A stretch of 64,000 bases of DNA from Yoonia ponticola (GTDB lineage Bacteria; Pseudomonadota; Alphaproteobacteria; Rhodobacterales; Rhodobacteraceae). The stretch spans positions 32,444 to 96,443 of the forward strand of contig NZ_JACIJM010000011.1 of NCBI RefSeq assembly GCF_014199395.1, given 5' to 3'. Below are positions 8,318 to 17,510 of this stretch, piece by piece. The notes under the pieces were generated by a model. That model was given only the letters and a program-made list of their open reading frames with translations, had not been told where the DNA came from and ran no database searches. Numbering within the stretch: the first letter of the stretch is position 1; each line of letters opens with the position of its first letter. The translations under genes were made by a program, and so were the position numbers.

Positions 8318-9247
8318 ATGGCCTACGATCAAGCGACAACATACGAGACAATCGAACTCTTCGGCCTGACGGAGAAAGATGCACACCTGCCAATCCCGCA
8401 GGACGATATCCTGAAAGACAGCATCATCCGCGAAGCATTTGAGACCCTTCTCGGGCAGCTCCGCAACACTGGACTTGAGGGAGAGATCGAGCCTCTCGCC
8501 CACGGGCTGGCAACAATCCTGCAGCGGCGCAAGGTTGCCCTCGGTAAGGAAGTTGATCGCACAGCAGATAAGATCGGCGCACTGGCAAAATGCCACGATG
8601 GATCAGAGATCGCAGAGACAGCACTGGAAGTGGCACAAGCGCGCTTCGTGCAGTTACGCGAGATCGTGGACGCCATCGAGACGATGGGGGAGGCGGCAGC
8701 GGAATGTTATGAGACTGAGACCGGGAACGCCTTCATCCCGGCATCGGGATCGCGGGCCAGCGTTCGGGCCCAAGAGACGGGCGCCGTCTTCGAGGCCAAG
8801 CAGCTGCTGGAGCAGCATGATCGTGAGACCGCCGCAAAGTCAAAAGTCGAAGGTGTGCCGCTCATTGTGTCGGGGTCAACCGACTGGACAGATATCGAGG
8901 TCATCTTCCGGACGCTCGATAAGGTTCGGGATCGCATCAAGCAAAACCGCAATCAGGATATCTTCCTCTGCCACAAAGGTGGCAAGCATGGAGCGGAGAT
9001 GATCGCGGCGCGGTGGGCGCGAGCGCGGGGCATCAATCAAGCGCGCTTTGATCCACGTTGGTCTGCACACGGACGTGCGGCACCGTTCAAGTGCAACGAT
9101 GAGATGCTGGACGATAAGTTCGCCGCGACAGGAGTTGTCCTTTTCGGCGGCAACGGGGTCGCGCTGAACCTCGGCCAGAAAGCCGAAGCGAAAGGACTGA
9201 CGGTGATGCGGGTCGCGGATCCAGCGAAGACATCGGGCGAGGCATAA
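8318..9247 (+). CDS. DUF2493 (YspA-like SLOG) domain protein
   Basis: This 309-residue protein has a helical N-terminal region (about residues 20-170) and a C-terminal SLOG-type Rossmann domain: residues about 185-305 run through GSTDWTDIEVIFRTLDKVR, a CHKGGKHGAEMIAARWAR segment and the end GGNGVALNLGQKAEAKGL. The C-terminal part matches the DUF2493 (YspA) family, whose members are thought to bind nucleotide-derived ligands. ATG 8318 is preceded by GGAGATG. It is a frequent companion of DUF736 and strawberry-notch genes on such plasmids. Its cellular role is unknown. Confidence 0.78.
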   Translation: MAYDQATTYETIELFGLTEKDAHLPIPQDDILKDSIIREAFETLLGQLRNTGLEGEIEPLAHGLATILQRRKVALGKEVDRTADKIGALAKCHDGSEIAETALEVAQARFVQLREIVDAIETMGEAAAECYETETGNAFIPASGSRASVRAQETGAVFEAKQLLEQHDRETAAKSKVEGVPLIVSGSTDWTDIEVIFRTLDKVRDRIKQNRNQDIFLCHKGGKHGAEMIAARWARARGINQARFDPRWSAHGRAAPFKCNDEMLDDKFAATGVVLFGGNGVALNLGQKAEAKGLTVMRVADPAKTSGEA

Positions 9248-9254
9248 GTCAGAG

Positions 9255-9285
9255 AGGGTCACCTTCGGGTGGCCCTTTCTTCGTT
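9255..9285 (+). terminator. terminator-like hairpin after the DUF2493 gene
   Basis: Arms AGGGTCACC (9255-9263) and GGTGGCCCT (9268-9276) pair with one mismatch around a short TTCG-containing loop, followed by TTTCTTCGTT. Confidence 0.6.
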
Positions 9286-9751
9286 CTCAGGGGCGGGTGC
9301 AACATGACAGAATTCAGCCCGACAGCTGTTCCTTTTTCGGGCCGCCAGATGGCAACTCATCTCGGCGGGTTAGGGTGGGGTTCGGCGGCGGCAATATCAC
9401 CAGCTCTTGGACCGTCGATACGAAGACGCGAATTCATTCTCGAAACCGCACTTGTCCGACTTGGGCAGCAGACCAAATCCCAACACGTCGCCTCAGAGCG
9501 AACCCGACCTTCACCTCTATCGAGATCAACGAGAGCCGTGGCGACTGCGATGTGGGGGCAGACATTTGGGTCTCTTCTTTTTGCTCATTGATGTGGATCG
9601 CACGGGGTCGGCCCGGCCGTTCCCTGCGCTGCGCTCCGGCAAGCACAAATACGGCTTCCACGCCCTTGGCGCGGACCCTCCGCATTTGCGCTTGCGACCG
9701 GTCCTCAGCCCCCGTGCCAAAAAATCCACATCGCAAAAAGGAGAGACCCAA
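9286..9751. other. spacer without a convincing gene
   Basis: Open frames exist here (for example 9304-9591 and a long frame ahead of 9752), but they lack a good ribosome-binding site or family resemblance. The only clear signal is AAAGGAGAG at about 9736-9744, the ribosome-binding site of the next small gene. Confidence 0.4.
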
Positions 9752-9958
9752 ATGACCAACCACTACGTCGCAACAGTTCCCGTCAAATACACCGATGGCG
9801 AAGGCCAGGAGCGCACCCGCTTCCAACGCGTCGGGGCCATGTTCCGCAATACCCGCAACGGGGATGGCTCGGAGTTCTTCAGCCTCAAGCTCGACTTCCC
9901 CGTCGGTGTCCAAGAGCTGGTGATGTTCCCACCAAGCTCAAAGGAACCCCAAGAGTAA
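9752..9958 (+). CDS. small plasmid-backbone protein of unknown function
   Basis: A 68-residue protein starting MTNHYVATVPVKYTDGEGQERTRF and ending with FSLKLDFPVGVQELVMFPPS. The ATG at 9752 has a strong AAAGGAGAG site 8 bases upstream, which fixes the start although the frame is open far upstream. The pattern of a short beta-rich protein with 'RVGAMFRNTRNG...FFSLKLDFPVG' suggests a distant relative of DUF736-like small proteins, but I cannot name a family. A hairpin series follows. Confidence 0.65.
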   Translation: MTNHYVATVPVKYTDGEGQERTRFQRVGAMFRNTRNGDGSEFFSLKLDFPVGVQELVMFPPSSKEPQE

Positions 9959-10530
9959 ATCCTCCCCGAGGATGGGCCGCCGTCAGGCGGTCCTATCTCT
10001 GTCCCAGAGATCGCTGTGAGGTCCGTTGAGACCCCTGCCTTCGGCAGCGGTCACGGTTGCCGATGACAGGACTGCAAAGCAGTCCTGATGGTTCTTGTAG
10101 GGGTTGAACCTGCGTGGTGACAGAGCCGCCAGCCAGCCTCAAGGGGGCCATCCGTAAAAACCTATCGGCGCGGCCTTCAGGTTTTTACGGCAGAGAATTG
10201 GCAGGCCAATTCTGGCCTCCCTTGACCCTGTCTGTCGGCCCTGTCGGTTGAGGTGTGTCCCGCCCCATCGCTTCCGTCCGAACATTACATGTTCAGACAG
10301 ATCTCAGGCGCGGGCCTTTTGAGATCGGCCGATGTTGGAGCCTGCGGCTGGTGTTGGTTGGCGCCCTCTTGGGCGCGGCCTCGCACCTGCGGTGCTTGAG
10401 CCGTGAAACGGAATACAAGGCTGCCAGCGCTCCAATTCACCGTAAGTATATTATTGACAGATTAGTATAGTTTCGTATGTTGGGTGCAGCCTTGTATGAA
10501 GGTGGCAGGAAATAGGGGGTCTTTCTTCGC
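9959..10530. other. hairpin-rich intergenic region, candidate oriT
   Basis: This 570-base gap lies directly before the mobilisation genes and holds a series of inverted repeats: TCCTC/GAGGA (9961-9973), GGGCCGCC/GGCGGTCC (9975-9994, which may be the terminator of the preceding gene), CTGCC/GGCAG (10035-10047), AGGACTGC/GCAGTCCT (10068-10086), CCGTAAAAACCT/AGGTTTTTACGG (10152-10190), AGAATTGG/CCAATTCT (10194-10213) and GAACAT/ATGTTC (10280-10294). Transfer origins of VirD2-like relaxases normally lie next to the relaxase operon and carry inverted repeats near the nick site. I could not identify a nick consensus, so oriT is inferred from position and structure. Confidence 0.45.
10152..10190. 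repeat. 12-bp perfect inverted repeat in the candidate oriT
   Basis: CCGTAAAAACCT (10152-10163) and AGGTTTTTACGG (10179-10190) are perfect inverted copies around a 15-base GC-rich loop. It is followed immediately by a second perfect 8-bp hairpin, AGAATTGG-CAGG-CCAATTCT, at 10194-10213. There is no T-run, so a terminator is less likely than a protein- or relaxase-binding structure. Confidence 0.7.
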
Positions 10531-11112
10531 ATGTCTCGCTCGAAACGTCTCACGGATGCAGAGCGCATGGAGATTGTGCGCGAAGCCGCTGACGGCGTCT
10601 CCACGTCCGTGCTTGCACAGCGGTTCGGAGTGACACTCCGGGCGGTGCAATACACCTTGAAGAGTGACGCAGAGCGCCAGCGCGATACGGCCGTGCCGGT
10701 CTTGGCGGTGAGTGTGAAAGTGACCCCAGAGGAGATGGCAGCGTTCGATGGGGTGCTGGCTTCAGCGGGGATCGAGACCCGCTCGGAAGGGCTGCGCCGA
10801 TTGATGCAAGCGGCAGGTGGCACCTTTGTGGCGGACACATCGTTGGCGGCAGAGATGGCGCGCTATCGTGCCTCTTTGAATGACGTTGGAAACGGTGTCG
10901 CCCATATTGCCAAGCAAATGCAAAAGGCCAATCGGGCGGGGCAGGGAACTGGCCCCGAGTTCTCGGAAATGCGTCTTGCACAGATGCGTGGGTTGGCGCG
11001 GTTCATTCTGGATTCTGCAGACGAGATTGACCTGCTTGTGCGTCGCCGTCGCGATGCGATGCAGCTGAAAGCAACGGCTGCCTTGAGGGAGTTCGCCCAT
11101 GCGGCTGAATGA
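10531..11112 (+). CDS. MobC-like mobilisation protein with N-terminal helix-turn-helix
   Basis: A 193-residue protein. Residues 1-50 (LTDAERMEIVREAADGVSTSVLAQRFGVTLRAVQYTLKSD) look like a transposase/regulator-type helix-turn-helix. The rest (VSVKVTPEEMAAFDGVLASAGIETRSEGLRRLMQAAGG ... LNDVGNGVAHIAKQMQKANRAG) resembles MobC/ribbon-helix-helix relaxosome proteins, in which 'LN-x-x-G-N-x-x-x-Q' segments occur. Its end overlaps the relaxase start by 14 bases, so the two are translationally coupled. The probable role is to bind oriT and help the relaxase load. Confidence 0.7.
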   Translation: MSRSKRLTDAERMEIVREAADGVSTSVLAQRFGVTLRAVQYTLKSDAERQRDTAVPVLAVSVKVTPEEMAAFDGVLASAGIETRSEGLRRLMQAAGGTFVADTSLAAEMARYRASLNDVGNGVAHIAKQMQKANRAGQGTGPEFSEMRLAQMRGLARFILDSADEIDLLVRRRRDAMQLKATAALREFAHAAE

Positions 11113-13330
11113 TGCGGTTGGTGCCGTCACCGGAGAGATATTTGAGGATGGATGGAGCCGCATCCGTGGCTCGATGCAGGGTCTGTATGTGTCCAAGCAA
11201 AAGCAGATCGTGCGGGCAGCGGCGGGACATCGGGCAGCTGTGTTCAAGGCGATCCGGGGCGGGGGGACGCAGAACAAATCACAGCTGTCCAACCAGCTCG
11301 ACTACCTCACGACGAAGTCCACCCACATCGTCGATAGCAGCGGGTTTCTGGATGGGAAATCCAAGCTTGAGCCCGGCGAGATCAAAGACCTGACAGAGCG
11401 CTTTGCCAAGCGGTGGGATGGCGGGTTCAAACCCAAGCTTGGGCAGACGACACATCTGCTGATGTCCTTTCCGATTGGCACACGCGGAGAGGATGTGCGC
11501 GACATCGCCACGGACGTGGCCGAGCGGTTTTTCCAAACCGATGAGGGGCACTTTGATTACATCATTGCGGTGCATGAGGACCGCGACCACCCGCATGCGC
11601 ATCTGGTGTTGAACCGCCGCTCGCAAGAGGGCAAGTTCTTCTATTTGGCCCGCAATCATCGGTTCAATTATGACGACTTCCGGTTGGCAATGGTCGAGGA
11701 AGCGGAAAAGTATGGCGTGCGGCTGGAAGCCACGCGGCGGATAGATCGTGGCGAGGTGCATTACCCTCCCCGCGCCCGCGAGGTTTATGCCGCCAAGGAA
11801 GAGGGCAGGGCCCCAAAAGAACGCGAACGGGTGGGTAAAGACCTGACCCGCACGCTTGCCGAGATCGCAAACACCAAAATCATGTTCCACTCGCTGGCTG
11901 CTGAGGCATCCTCTGAGAACCGTGAAGATATTGCCGACGTGCTGTTCCGTGCGGGTGAGGTTCTGGCGAAGGGGGGTCACGTTGAAACCGCAGGAGGCAT
12001 TTACATGGCCGAAGACCAAACGTTCGAGGATCTGCGCAGCCGCTACGCGGAAAAGGTCACTAACATCACAGACCTGATCGCGGCAAAACCGGATGCGGAG
12101 CGGCCCGCGCTGGAAAAGTCTCTCAACGCAATTCAAACGCGGGTGCAGCATATGCAGCCGCTCGGGCTGCGCTCCAATTCCCTCTCGGAGGGCCCGTCAG
12201 AAGGTGGGGTCTATTCTGAGGCCAATATTCAGCAAAGCCAGCTCGAGCGTCTGTCTGAGCCACGGGTTCGCGCCCGCCTTGATGCAGCATTGCGCGGCAC
12301 GGGGATCAGCACATCCGAGCTTGTGGCACGGATGGAGACAGGGGCGCAGAACGCGGCCCTTGAGCATCAATGGATTGCGGATGATCTGTCCAAAGTGGCC
12401 GAAGCGAAGGATCTGAACCTTGAGCGCCGCGCGGATTTGGAACAGGCACGGGATATTCTCAATGATGTGCATGTGCAGCTGGGGACGATGCTGGAGCGGG
12501 AAGGTGTGCTGCGCCGTGACGGGGTCATTGAAGAAGCCCGCGAGGTGCAGGCGCATGTCACGGATGCCCAGGTCGAAACTGCTGCCAATGCCGTTCGCAT
12601 CGAGACTAGGATTGATAACCGAGATGACGCCGTGATCGAAAGCCGTGCCGTACAGCGTTTGGAGGACGAACAGCGGAAGTATCTGCGCGACCACCCAGAA
12701 TTGATTGCGCGCCCCACCGATGTGATCCGCACGGATGAGGAGGGCAGGGCGGTGATCGTAGATCAGGCCGCAGCAGAGCGGGTTATCATTGAGGTTGAAG
12801 CGGCGCGTCTGGGCGCGCACAGCAGGACGCCAATCTCCGTTTCCGTCGCGCGCGATCTACAGACGCGATATCCCGATATGCCCGAGCAGCTGGCGGAGGG
12901 TCTCGGTGACACATACGAGCGGGTTTATGAAGCGCGTGACACCGAACGGGAGATATACCTTGCGGAGCGCGTGACAACTACGATTGAAACGCCTGAACTG
13001 TCCCGTGTTCTCGCCCATGAACGGGCAGGGGAGTTGTCGTCGCCCTTTGAGACCGAAACCGAACGCGAGGCCTTCCGCGCGCGGGTGGCGCAGGTTTTGG
13101 ACACGGCGCAGCTGGATCGCCTGAACGATGGCGACAGCGATGCTTTGGAAAACATCATCGAAGATCGCCTCGACCGGCTCTATGCCGCAAAGGTCTATTT
13201 GCAATCGGATGCGGCAACGGCAAACTCGGATGCGTTACGACAGGTTGTCGATGAGTTGGCAGACGTTGAAGTCGAGAGACACCGCGCGGCGGACGTGGAC
13301 GGCGAGACAGAGCGGGGCCAGATCCATTGA
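11099..13330 (+). CDS. VirD2-type relaxase
   Basis: A 743-residue conjugative relaxase. The nuclease domain is in residues about 60-230. The metal-binding motif HEDRDHPHAHLVLN (near residue 158) fits the H-x-D-x-x-x-P-H-x-H pattern of VirD2/MOB relaxases, and NQLDYLTTKSTHIVDSSG is the upstream catalytic region. Relaxases nick oriT, stay attached to the 5' end through a tyrosine and pilot the strand through the secretion channel. The long C-terminal half (residues 250-743) is charged and probably helical; I recognise no primase or helicase motifs there. It overlaps mobC-like and is followed without a gap by the coupling protein gene. Confidence 0.88.
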   Translation: MRLNDAVGAVTGEIFEDGWSRIRGSMQGLYVSKQKQIVRAAAGHRAAVFKAIRGGGTQNKSQLSNQLDYLTTKSTHIVDSSGFLDGKSKLEPGEIKDLTERFAKRWDGGFKPKLGQTTHLLMSFPIGTRGEDVRDIATDVAERFFQTDEGHFDYIIAVHEDRDHPHAHLVLNRRSQEGKFFYLARNHRFNYDDFRLAMVEEAEKYGVRLEATRRIDRGEVHYPPRAREVYAAKEEGRAPKERERVGKDLTRTLAEIANTKIMFHSLAAEASSENREDIADVLFRAGEVLAKGGHVETAGGIYMAEDQTFEDLRSRYAEKVTNITDLIAAKPDAERPALEKSLNAIQTRVQHMQPLGLRSNSLSEGPSEGGVYSEANIQQSQLERLSEPRVRARLDAALRGTGISTSELVARMETGAQNAALEHQWIADDLSKVAEAKDLNLERRADLEQARDILNDVHVQLGTMLEREGVLRRDGVIEEAREVQAHVTDAQVETAANAVRIETRIDNRDDAVIESRAVQRLEDEQRKYLRDHPELIARPTDVIRTDEEGRAVIVDQAAAERVIIEVEAARLGAHSRTPISVSVARDLQTRYPDMPEQLAEGLGDTYERVYEARDTEREIYLAERVTTTIETPELSRVLAHERAGELSSPFETETEREAFRARVAQVLDTAQLDRLNDGDSDALENIIEDRLDRLYAAKVYLQSDAATANSDALRQVVDELADVEVERHRAADVDGETERGQIH

Positions 13331-13338
13331 GTGGATCC

Positions 13339-15330
13339 ATGGGCAAGGCTTGGATTGCTATCGGGGTGGTTCTGGTCACCTTGGTGGCAGGGGCGATGGG
13401 TTACACCATCGCTTCGGCCGTGCTGACCTTCAAGGCACTTGGGTTCAGCGCCGATATCGAATTTGGCTATATCGCGCAGAATTACTTCTGGATCAGAGAT
13501 AGACGGCCTGATGATTTCCAGCTGATCAATCTGATCATCGGCGGTGCTGCCGTCGCTGGGCTGATGTTGAGCCTAGCTCTGTCCGGCTCGGCCCTGACGC
13601 GCTTCGGGCAGACCCATTGGCAAAAGCGCGGTGAGATGAAAGCCAACGGGTTCTTTGGCAAGCCCGGCACCGGGTTTATTCTGGGCAAACTGGGCAGTCC
13701 AAAGTCGCGGGCCCGCTACATCACCTCGAAGGTCTTTCCCCATGCGCTGATCGTGGCACCAACCGGTCGCGGTAAAACCAGCGGCTTTGTGATCCCGAAT
13801 TTGCTGACATGGCAGGGGTCTGCCGTCACGTTGGATGTAAAGGGCGAGTGTTTTGAGGCCACAGCCCGTCATCGTGCCGCCCAAGGTGACAAGGTCTACC
13901 GCTTTGCGCCCACGGACTGGGAAGGCAAGCGGACGCATCGCTACAATCCGCTTTTGCGCATCTATGAGCTAGAAGACCCCGCGCGTCAGCAGATGGAATT
14001 GCAGCTGCTGGCGACCTTGTTCCTGCAAAGCGACAATGATCGCGTTCAAGGGCTTTTGAAGGGAGGTATTGATCTGTTCGTGGCCGCAGGCTTGTTGGCC
14101 TTCCAGCGCAAGAAACCGAGCTTGGGCGAGATCTACCGGATCGCGGCCTCGGGGGGCAACAAGCAGAAAGAATATGTGGCGCGGAGCCACGAGATCGACA
14201 ACAAAGCCGCGAAGTTGATCTTTACGCGACTGGCGTCCACCAACAACGACACGCTGACCTCCTATGTCTCGCTTCTGATGACCTCAGGGCTGGATCAATG
14301 GCAGAACCCCGCGATTGACGAAGCGACGCAGGTCTCGGATTTTGACTTCCGCACGATCCGCAAGAAGCCCTTTACGGTCTATCTGGTGGTCCAGCCCCTG
14401 ATGGTGAAGCCGCTTGCGCCACTGATCCGGTTGTTTTTCTCTGACCTTCTCTCGGCGATGCAAGAGAAGGAACCGGGCAAAGATGAGCCTTGGCCTGTGA
14501 TGATCATGCTCGATGAGTTTAACCGCCTTGGCAAAATGCCCATTGTGGTCGAGAGCATTGAAACCCTGCGCACCTATCGCGGCCACTTGGCGGTCGTCAC
14601 ACAAACGATCCCCGCCCTTGATGAAATCTATGGTGAAAACACCCGCCGCGCGTTGCAGGGCAACGCAGGCGTAAAGCTCTACCTCACCCCCTCAGACGAA
14701 AAGACCATTGAGGAGTTGAGCAAGGCCGTGGGCAAGACCACGAAGACGGTCATCACGCGGTCACGGTCCATTGGCAAGAATCCGTTCGAAGGGCGCAGTC
14801 AGTCCACACGGACGGAAGAAACATCTCTATTGCCTGAGGATGAAGCGCGCCGATTACCGCTCGATGAAATTATCATGGTCGTTGATGCGCAGATGCCAGT
14901 GCGGGCGAAACGGATCCAGTATTTTGATGATCGGCTGTTTGCGGCGATCCATGGAGCGCAGAGGGGGGAATTGCCGTTTCCAGTGATGGGCCGAGGTGGC
15001 GGTAAGGCGCACGGGCCAGATTCTTGCGGGTCAAGGCGGGGCCCAAGCCAAGCTGGAACGAGTGCGGAGCCTAATGCGCATGATGAGCGACTAATTGGTT
15101 CAAAAGAGATCAGCTCAGGTATATCTGTGCCGCCCACCAAGAAAAGCTCAAAAGCTGTTCAAGCCGTTGTTGAAGAGGAGGAGCGGCAAATGGAAATGAG
15201 CTTTGCCGACCAGTTTGAGATGCAAATTGAGGAACGCGACGGAGGCGATAGAGATCGACTCGATACAGTGGTGGATGATTTGGACGGGCTGGAAAGCTGG
15301 TTGAAGCAGGGGGAAGGGGCTTCTGGCTGA
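13339..15330 (+). CDS. virD4: type IV coupling protein VirD4/TraG
   Basis: A 663-residue inner-membrane ATPase that links the relaxosome to the secretion channel. Two N-terminal membrane segments (about residues 4-26 and 60-80) are followed by Walker A in APTGRGKTSGF (near residue 145) and Walker B in VMIMLDEFNRLG (near 390). The C-terminal 130 residues are polar and acidic (EEEERQMEMS...), as expected for a substrate-recognition tail. An in-frame TTG at 13327 overlaps the relaxase stop and could also serve as start. The gene forms one transfer operon with the two upstream genes, while the virB genes lie on the opposite strand further on. Confidence 0.9.
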   Translation: MGKAWIAIGVVLVTLVAGAMGYTIASAVLTFKALGFSADIEFGYIAQNYFWIRDRRPDDFQLINLIIGGAAVAGLMLSLALSGSALTRFGQTHWQKRGEMKANGFFGKPGTGFILGKLGSPKSRARYITSKVFPHALIVAPTGRGKTSGFVIPNLLTWQGSAVTLDVKGECFEATARHRAAQGDKVYRFAPTDWEGKRTHRYNPLLRIYELEDPARQQMELQLLATLFLQSDNDRVQGLLKGGIDLFVAAGLLAFQRKKPSLGEIYRIAASGGNKQKEYVARSHEIDNKAAKLIFTRLASTNNDTLTSYVSLLMTSGLDQWQNPAIDEATQVSDFDFRTIRKKPFTVYLVVQPLMVKPLAPLIRLFFSDLLSAMQEKEPGKDEPWPVMIMLDEFNRLGKMPIVVESIETLRTYRGHLAVVTQTIPALDEIYGENTRRALQGNAGVKLYLTPSDEKTIEELSKAVGKTTKTVITRSRSIGKNPFEGRSQSTRTEETSLLPEDEARRLPLDEIIMVVDAQMPVRAKRIQYFDDRLFAAIHGAQRGELPFPVMGRGGGKAHGPDSCGSRRGPSQAGTSAEPNAHDERLIGSKEISSGISVPPTKKSSKAVQAVVEEEERQMEMSFADQFEMQIEERDGGDRDRLDTVVDDLDGLESWLKQGEGASG

Positions 15331-15520
15331 GATGGGTAAGGCGTAACGCAACCATTGAACGCGCGTAGATCACTGAACCAGTCGTTCGCCGCACCAGATT
15401 TGAAGGACAACAAAGCGGGACGAATCGGGCATGGCAGCATTGCATTCTTGTCGCTTGTATTCGGTTCAGCTCCCACATATGTAAAAGACAGCACGGTCCT
15501 GCAAACTGGAGTATTCACCA

Positions 15521-15640
15521 ATGAAAAAGATCGATGTAAAAAAGGACTACAACCGGACAAAGTTTCTGATTATTGCCATGGTGGCACAGATTGTCGTGGT
15601 GTGGATTGTCATGGCAATCTATCTGGCGTGGTTGAACTGA
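15521..15640 (+). CDS. 39-residue single-span membrane protein
   Basis: ATG 15521, preceded by GGAG 8-10 bases upstream, opens a short frame MKKIDVKKDYNRTKFLIIAM and then a hydrophobic stretch with VAQIVVVWIVMAIYLAWLN before TGA 15638-15640. A lysine-rich N-terminus followed by one membrane helix of about 23 residues predicts a small inner-membrane protein with its N-terminus in the cytoplasm. It lies 190 bases behind virD4 on the same strand. No family is recognised. Confidence 0.5.
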   Translation: MKKIDVKKDYNRTKFLIIAMVAQIVVVWIVMAIYLAWLN

Positions 15641-16073
15641 CTACCAAATCGTGAACCGGGCTGTGCAAGTTGGTTTCCTTAGAACCGCGATGGCGGGAAA
15701 TTGGAAAGGCGTGACACCTCGAATGCACAAACTGATGCCCGCAACCCGTACAACTCCTTGAATTTATCGATTGGCAACAGCTAATATTCATTGCTGAAGC
15801 CGTCGCTGGTGAATCGCGCAACATCAGGCGCTTTGGGCTCATTTTCCTCTTTCGCTGCATCATGCACGAACGGCTGGTTTCACTAACGTTTAGTCCTGCC
15901 CCTACCAGAGCAGCCCATATTACGCGATTTGTTGTAAGGTGCGGCAGCTGCTTGCCAATCAGTCAAAGATTATCTGTTCATATGACATGAGAAGGTCAAC
16001 GTGTTAAAAAGAACCCCATATAAGCAACACATTGAGTTAAACGCGTCATCGGAAAGTGTTGTCTAAGCTGCGC
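15641..16073. other. spacer between the transfer operon and the virB operon
   Basis: This is the convergent gap between the plus-strand transfer genes and the minus-strand virB operon. I see no credible gene, strong terminator hairpin or repeat. A short minus-strand frame at 15609-15863 has no ribosome-binding site or recognisable sequence. Confidence 0.4.
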
Positions 16074-16265
16074 TTACCTCACAGTGCCATGTTGAAACCA
16101 TTTAGGCGTAACGCCGCAAACGTAAGTCACGGCTACAACCAAAAACAGGGTCGTTGTAACTACGCCCAGCCACTGCGACCAACCCACAATCCATATAGGT
16201 AATGCCACCGTTGGAAGCCCGATGAAAAAGCCACCAAGGCGATCTGCTACTCTACTATTGTTCAT
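16074..16265 (-). CDS. small two-span membrane protein at the end of the virB operon
   Basis: A 63-residue protein, MNNSRVADRLGGFFIGLPTV followed by two hydrophobic stretches (about residues 11-28 and 32-52). Its ATG lies 11 bases inside the end of the preceding 54-residue gene, so it is translationally coupled to the virB operon. It is the last gene of that operon. The layout (two short helices with a central WSQWLG turn) suggests an inner-membrane accessory subunit. I do not recognise it by name. Confidence 0.55.
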   Translation of the reverse strand: MNNSRVADRLGGFFIGLPTVALPIWIVGWSQWLGVVTTTLFLVVAVTYVCGVTPKWFQHGTVR

Positions 16266-16419
16266 TCTCGGTCACCTCTTTTAAATCAATTTTTGCTAGG
16301 CGCTCACGTTCCATTTGCTCGCCCCACTGTTTCATATCGTCCGCATCAGAAAACCCATGCGACATGGCCCATAGGTCGGCCTGCTCCTTAATTACAATTT
16401 CCGCGTCTGGGTCGGACAT
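16255..16419 (-). CDS. 54-residue acidic protein in the virB operon
   Basis: The ATG at 16419 has a GGGAGA site about 8 bases upstream. The frame reads MSDPDAEIVIKEQADLWAMS and continues GFSDADDMKQWGEQMERERLAKIDLKEVTENEQ to TAG 16255-16257. It begins 3 bases after the virB6 stop and overlaps the next membrane-protein gene by 11 bases, so it is placed as a genuine operon member. The protein is small, helical and acidic. Function unknown. Confidence 0.55.
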   Translation of the reverse strand: MSDPDAEIVIKEQADLWAMSHGFSDADDMKQWGEQMERERLAKIDLKEVTENEQ

Positions 16420-16421
16420 GC

Positions 16422-17498
16422 TCATCTTCTCCCCAATCTGCCAAGCCTCGCAAGCTGAGCCAGCATTTGCGATCCAGTCCCCGTCGATGGATTGCCCCCT
16501 GTGGGTGTCACATTGGCCATTCCCGGCCGTTGAGGCATTTGTTGCACCCCAAACATCTGACGCGCTCTGAGTGCGGCGTATTCGGCCCCGCTGGCGCCCC
16601 CTACAAGATAGCGATTGTAGGCTTGCTGATTACCCATGGCGGCACGTGCAAACCCATAGCTTCCGGCCATGCCGCCAGATAAGGCTGGCATCATGATGTT
16701 GCCGGAAATTGCCCTCACAATAAACGGCGTCGCGACGATGAACCCGTTGGCCATCAACACCATCATAAAGAACGGAATCAGCGCACCGATATTGGTGGCA
16801 CCCTCAGGATCGCCCAGTTCGCCAATAAGTGCAGAAGACACGCCAGTGATTGTGGCAAACACACCAGCCACCACAATCGGATATATCGCGAAAGAGATCA
16901 GCGCCGATAGCCACCGCGCAAAGTAGTCTTTTGTTACATCAAACAGTGTCAGGAAAATCATCACAGGCGCGATTCCAATGAGCAGGGCGATCATCAGACG
17001 CGACGCGACTAAGATAAACGCAGCCAGCCCGCCCAATAGCGACAGCATCAACACGCCAACGATATCGAGCATGGCCCCCGCCATCCAGTTTAACTCTGAC
17101 CCTGCTGCATTCAGATATTCCCCAAGCTCTGCGATCAGCCGGTCAAACTCTTCTGCGAAGGTGCCGGAGGGGCCGGGCACGCCGCCACCAACCGAAGCAA
17201 CAAGCGCGCCAGCGATGCTATCGATGCCAGCTAGTATGGCTGATGACAGTGCATTAAACTGCACCCAATTGGTCGCAAATATTCCAATCAACCCGATCTT
17301 CACCGCAAGCCAGAACGCCGTTCGCCCGTCCATCGCTTTGTATTGGTAGATCATGTTCAGGAAGACGAAGATTACGACAACCGTAGTTCCAAGGACGAGA
17401 AGCGTCCCCACCGTTGCGGCAACAGATCCGAACTGTGTCTCGGCGGCGGTGTCGAGATAGCCTTGGGAGGTTTCAACGAAGTAGGTGACAACGCTCAT
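16422..17498 (-). CDS. virB6: VirB6/TrbL-like polytopic channel subunit
   Basis: A 358-residue inner-membrane protein with about six hydrophobic segments (near residues 25-50, 65-85, 150-175, 175-200, 205-230 and 245-265). The central region has PGPSGTFAEEFDRLIAELGEYL and the sequence ends in a glycine/alanine-rich tail. This fits VirB6 of type IV secretion, which forms part of the inner-membrane channel. It sits after virB11 and two small genes, in place of its more usual position before virB7-B8. The order is therefore rearranged relative to the Agrobacterium virB operon. Confidence 0.85.
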   Translation of the reverse strand: MSVVTYFVETSQGYLDTAAETQFGSVAATVGTLLVLGTTVVVIFVFLNMIYQYKAMDGRTAFWLAVKIGLIGIFATNWVQFNALSSAILAGIDSIAGALVASVGGGVPGPSGTFAEEFDRLIAELGEYLNAAGSELNWMAGAMLDIVGVLMLSLLGGLAAFILVASRLMIALLIGIAPVMIFLTLFDVTKDYFARWLSALISFAIYPIVVAGVFATITGVSSALIGELGDPEGATNIGALIPFFMMVLMANGFIVATPFIVRAISGNIMMPALSGGMAGSYGFARAAMGNQQAYNRYLVGGASGAEYAALRARQMFGVQQMPQRPGMANVTPTGGNPSTGTGSQMLAQLARLGRLGRR

Positions 17499-17510
17499 TT
17501 CAGGATGTCC

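Noticed and set aside
9304..9591. Possible gene between the DUF2493 gene and the small gene at 9752
   Set aside because: It starts right behind a terminator-like hairpin but has no good ribosome-binding site and no domain-like sequence; two other frames are equally open there.
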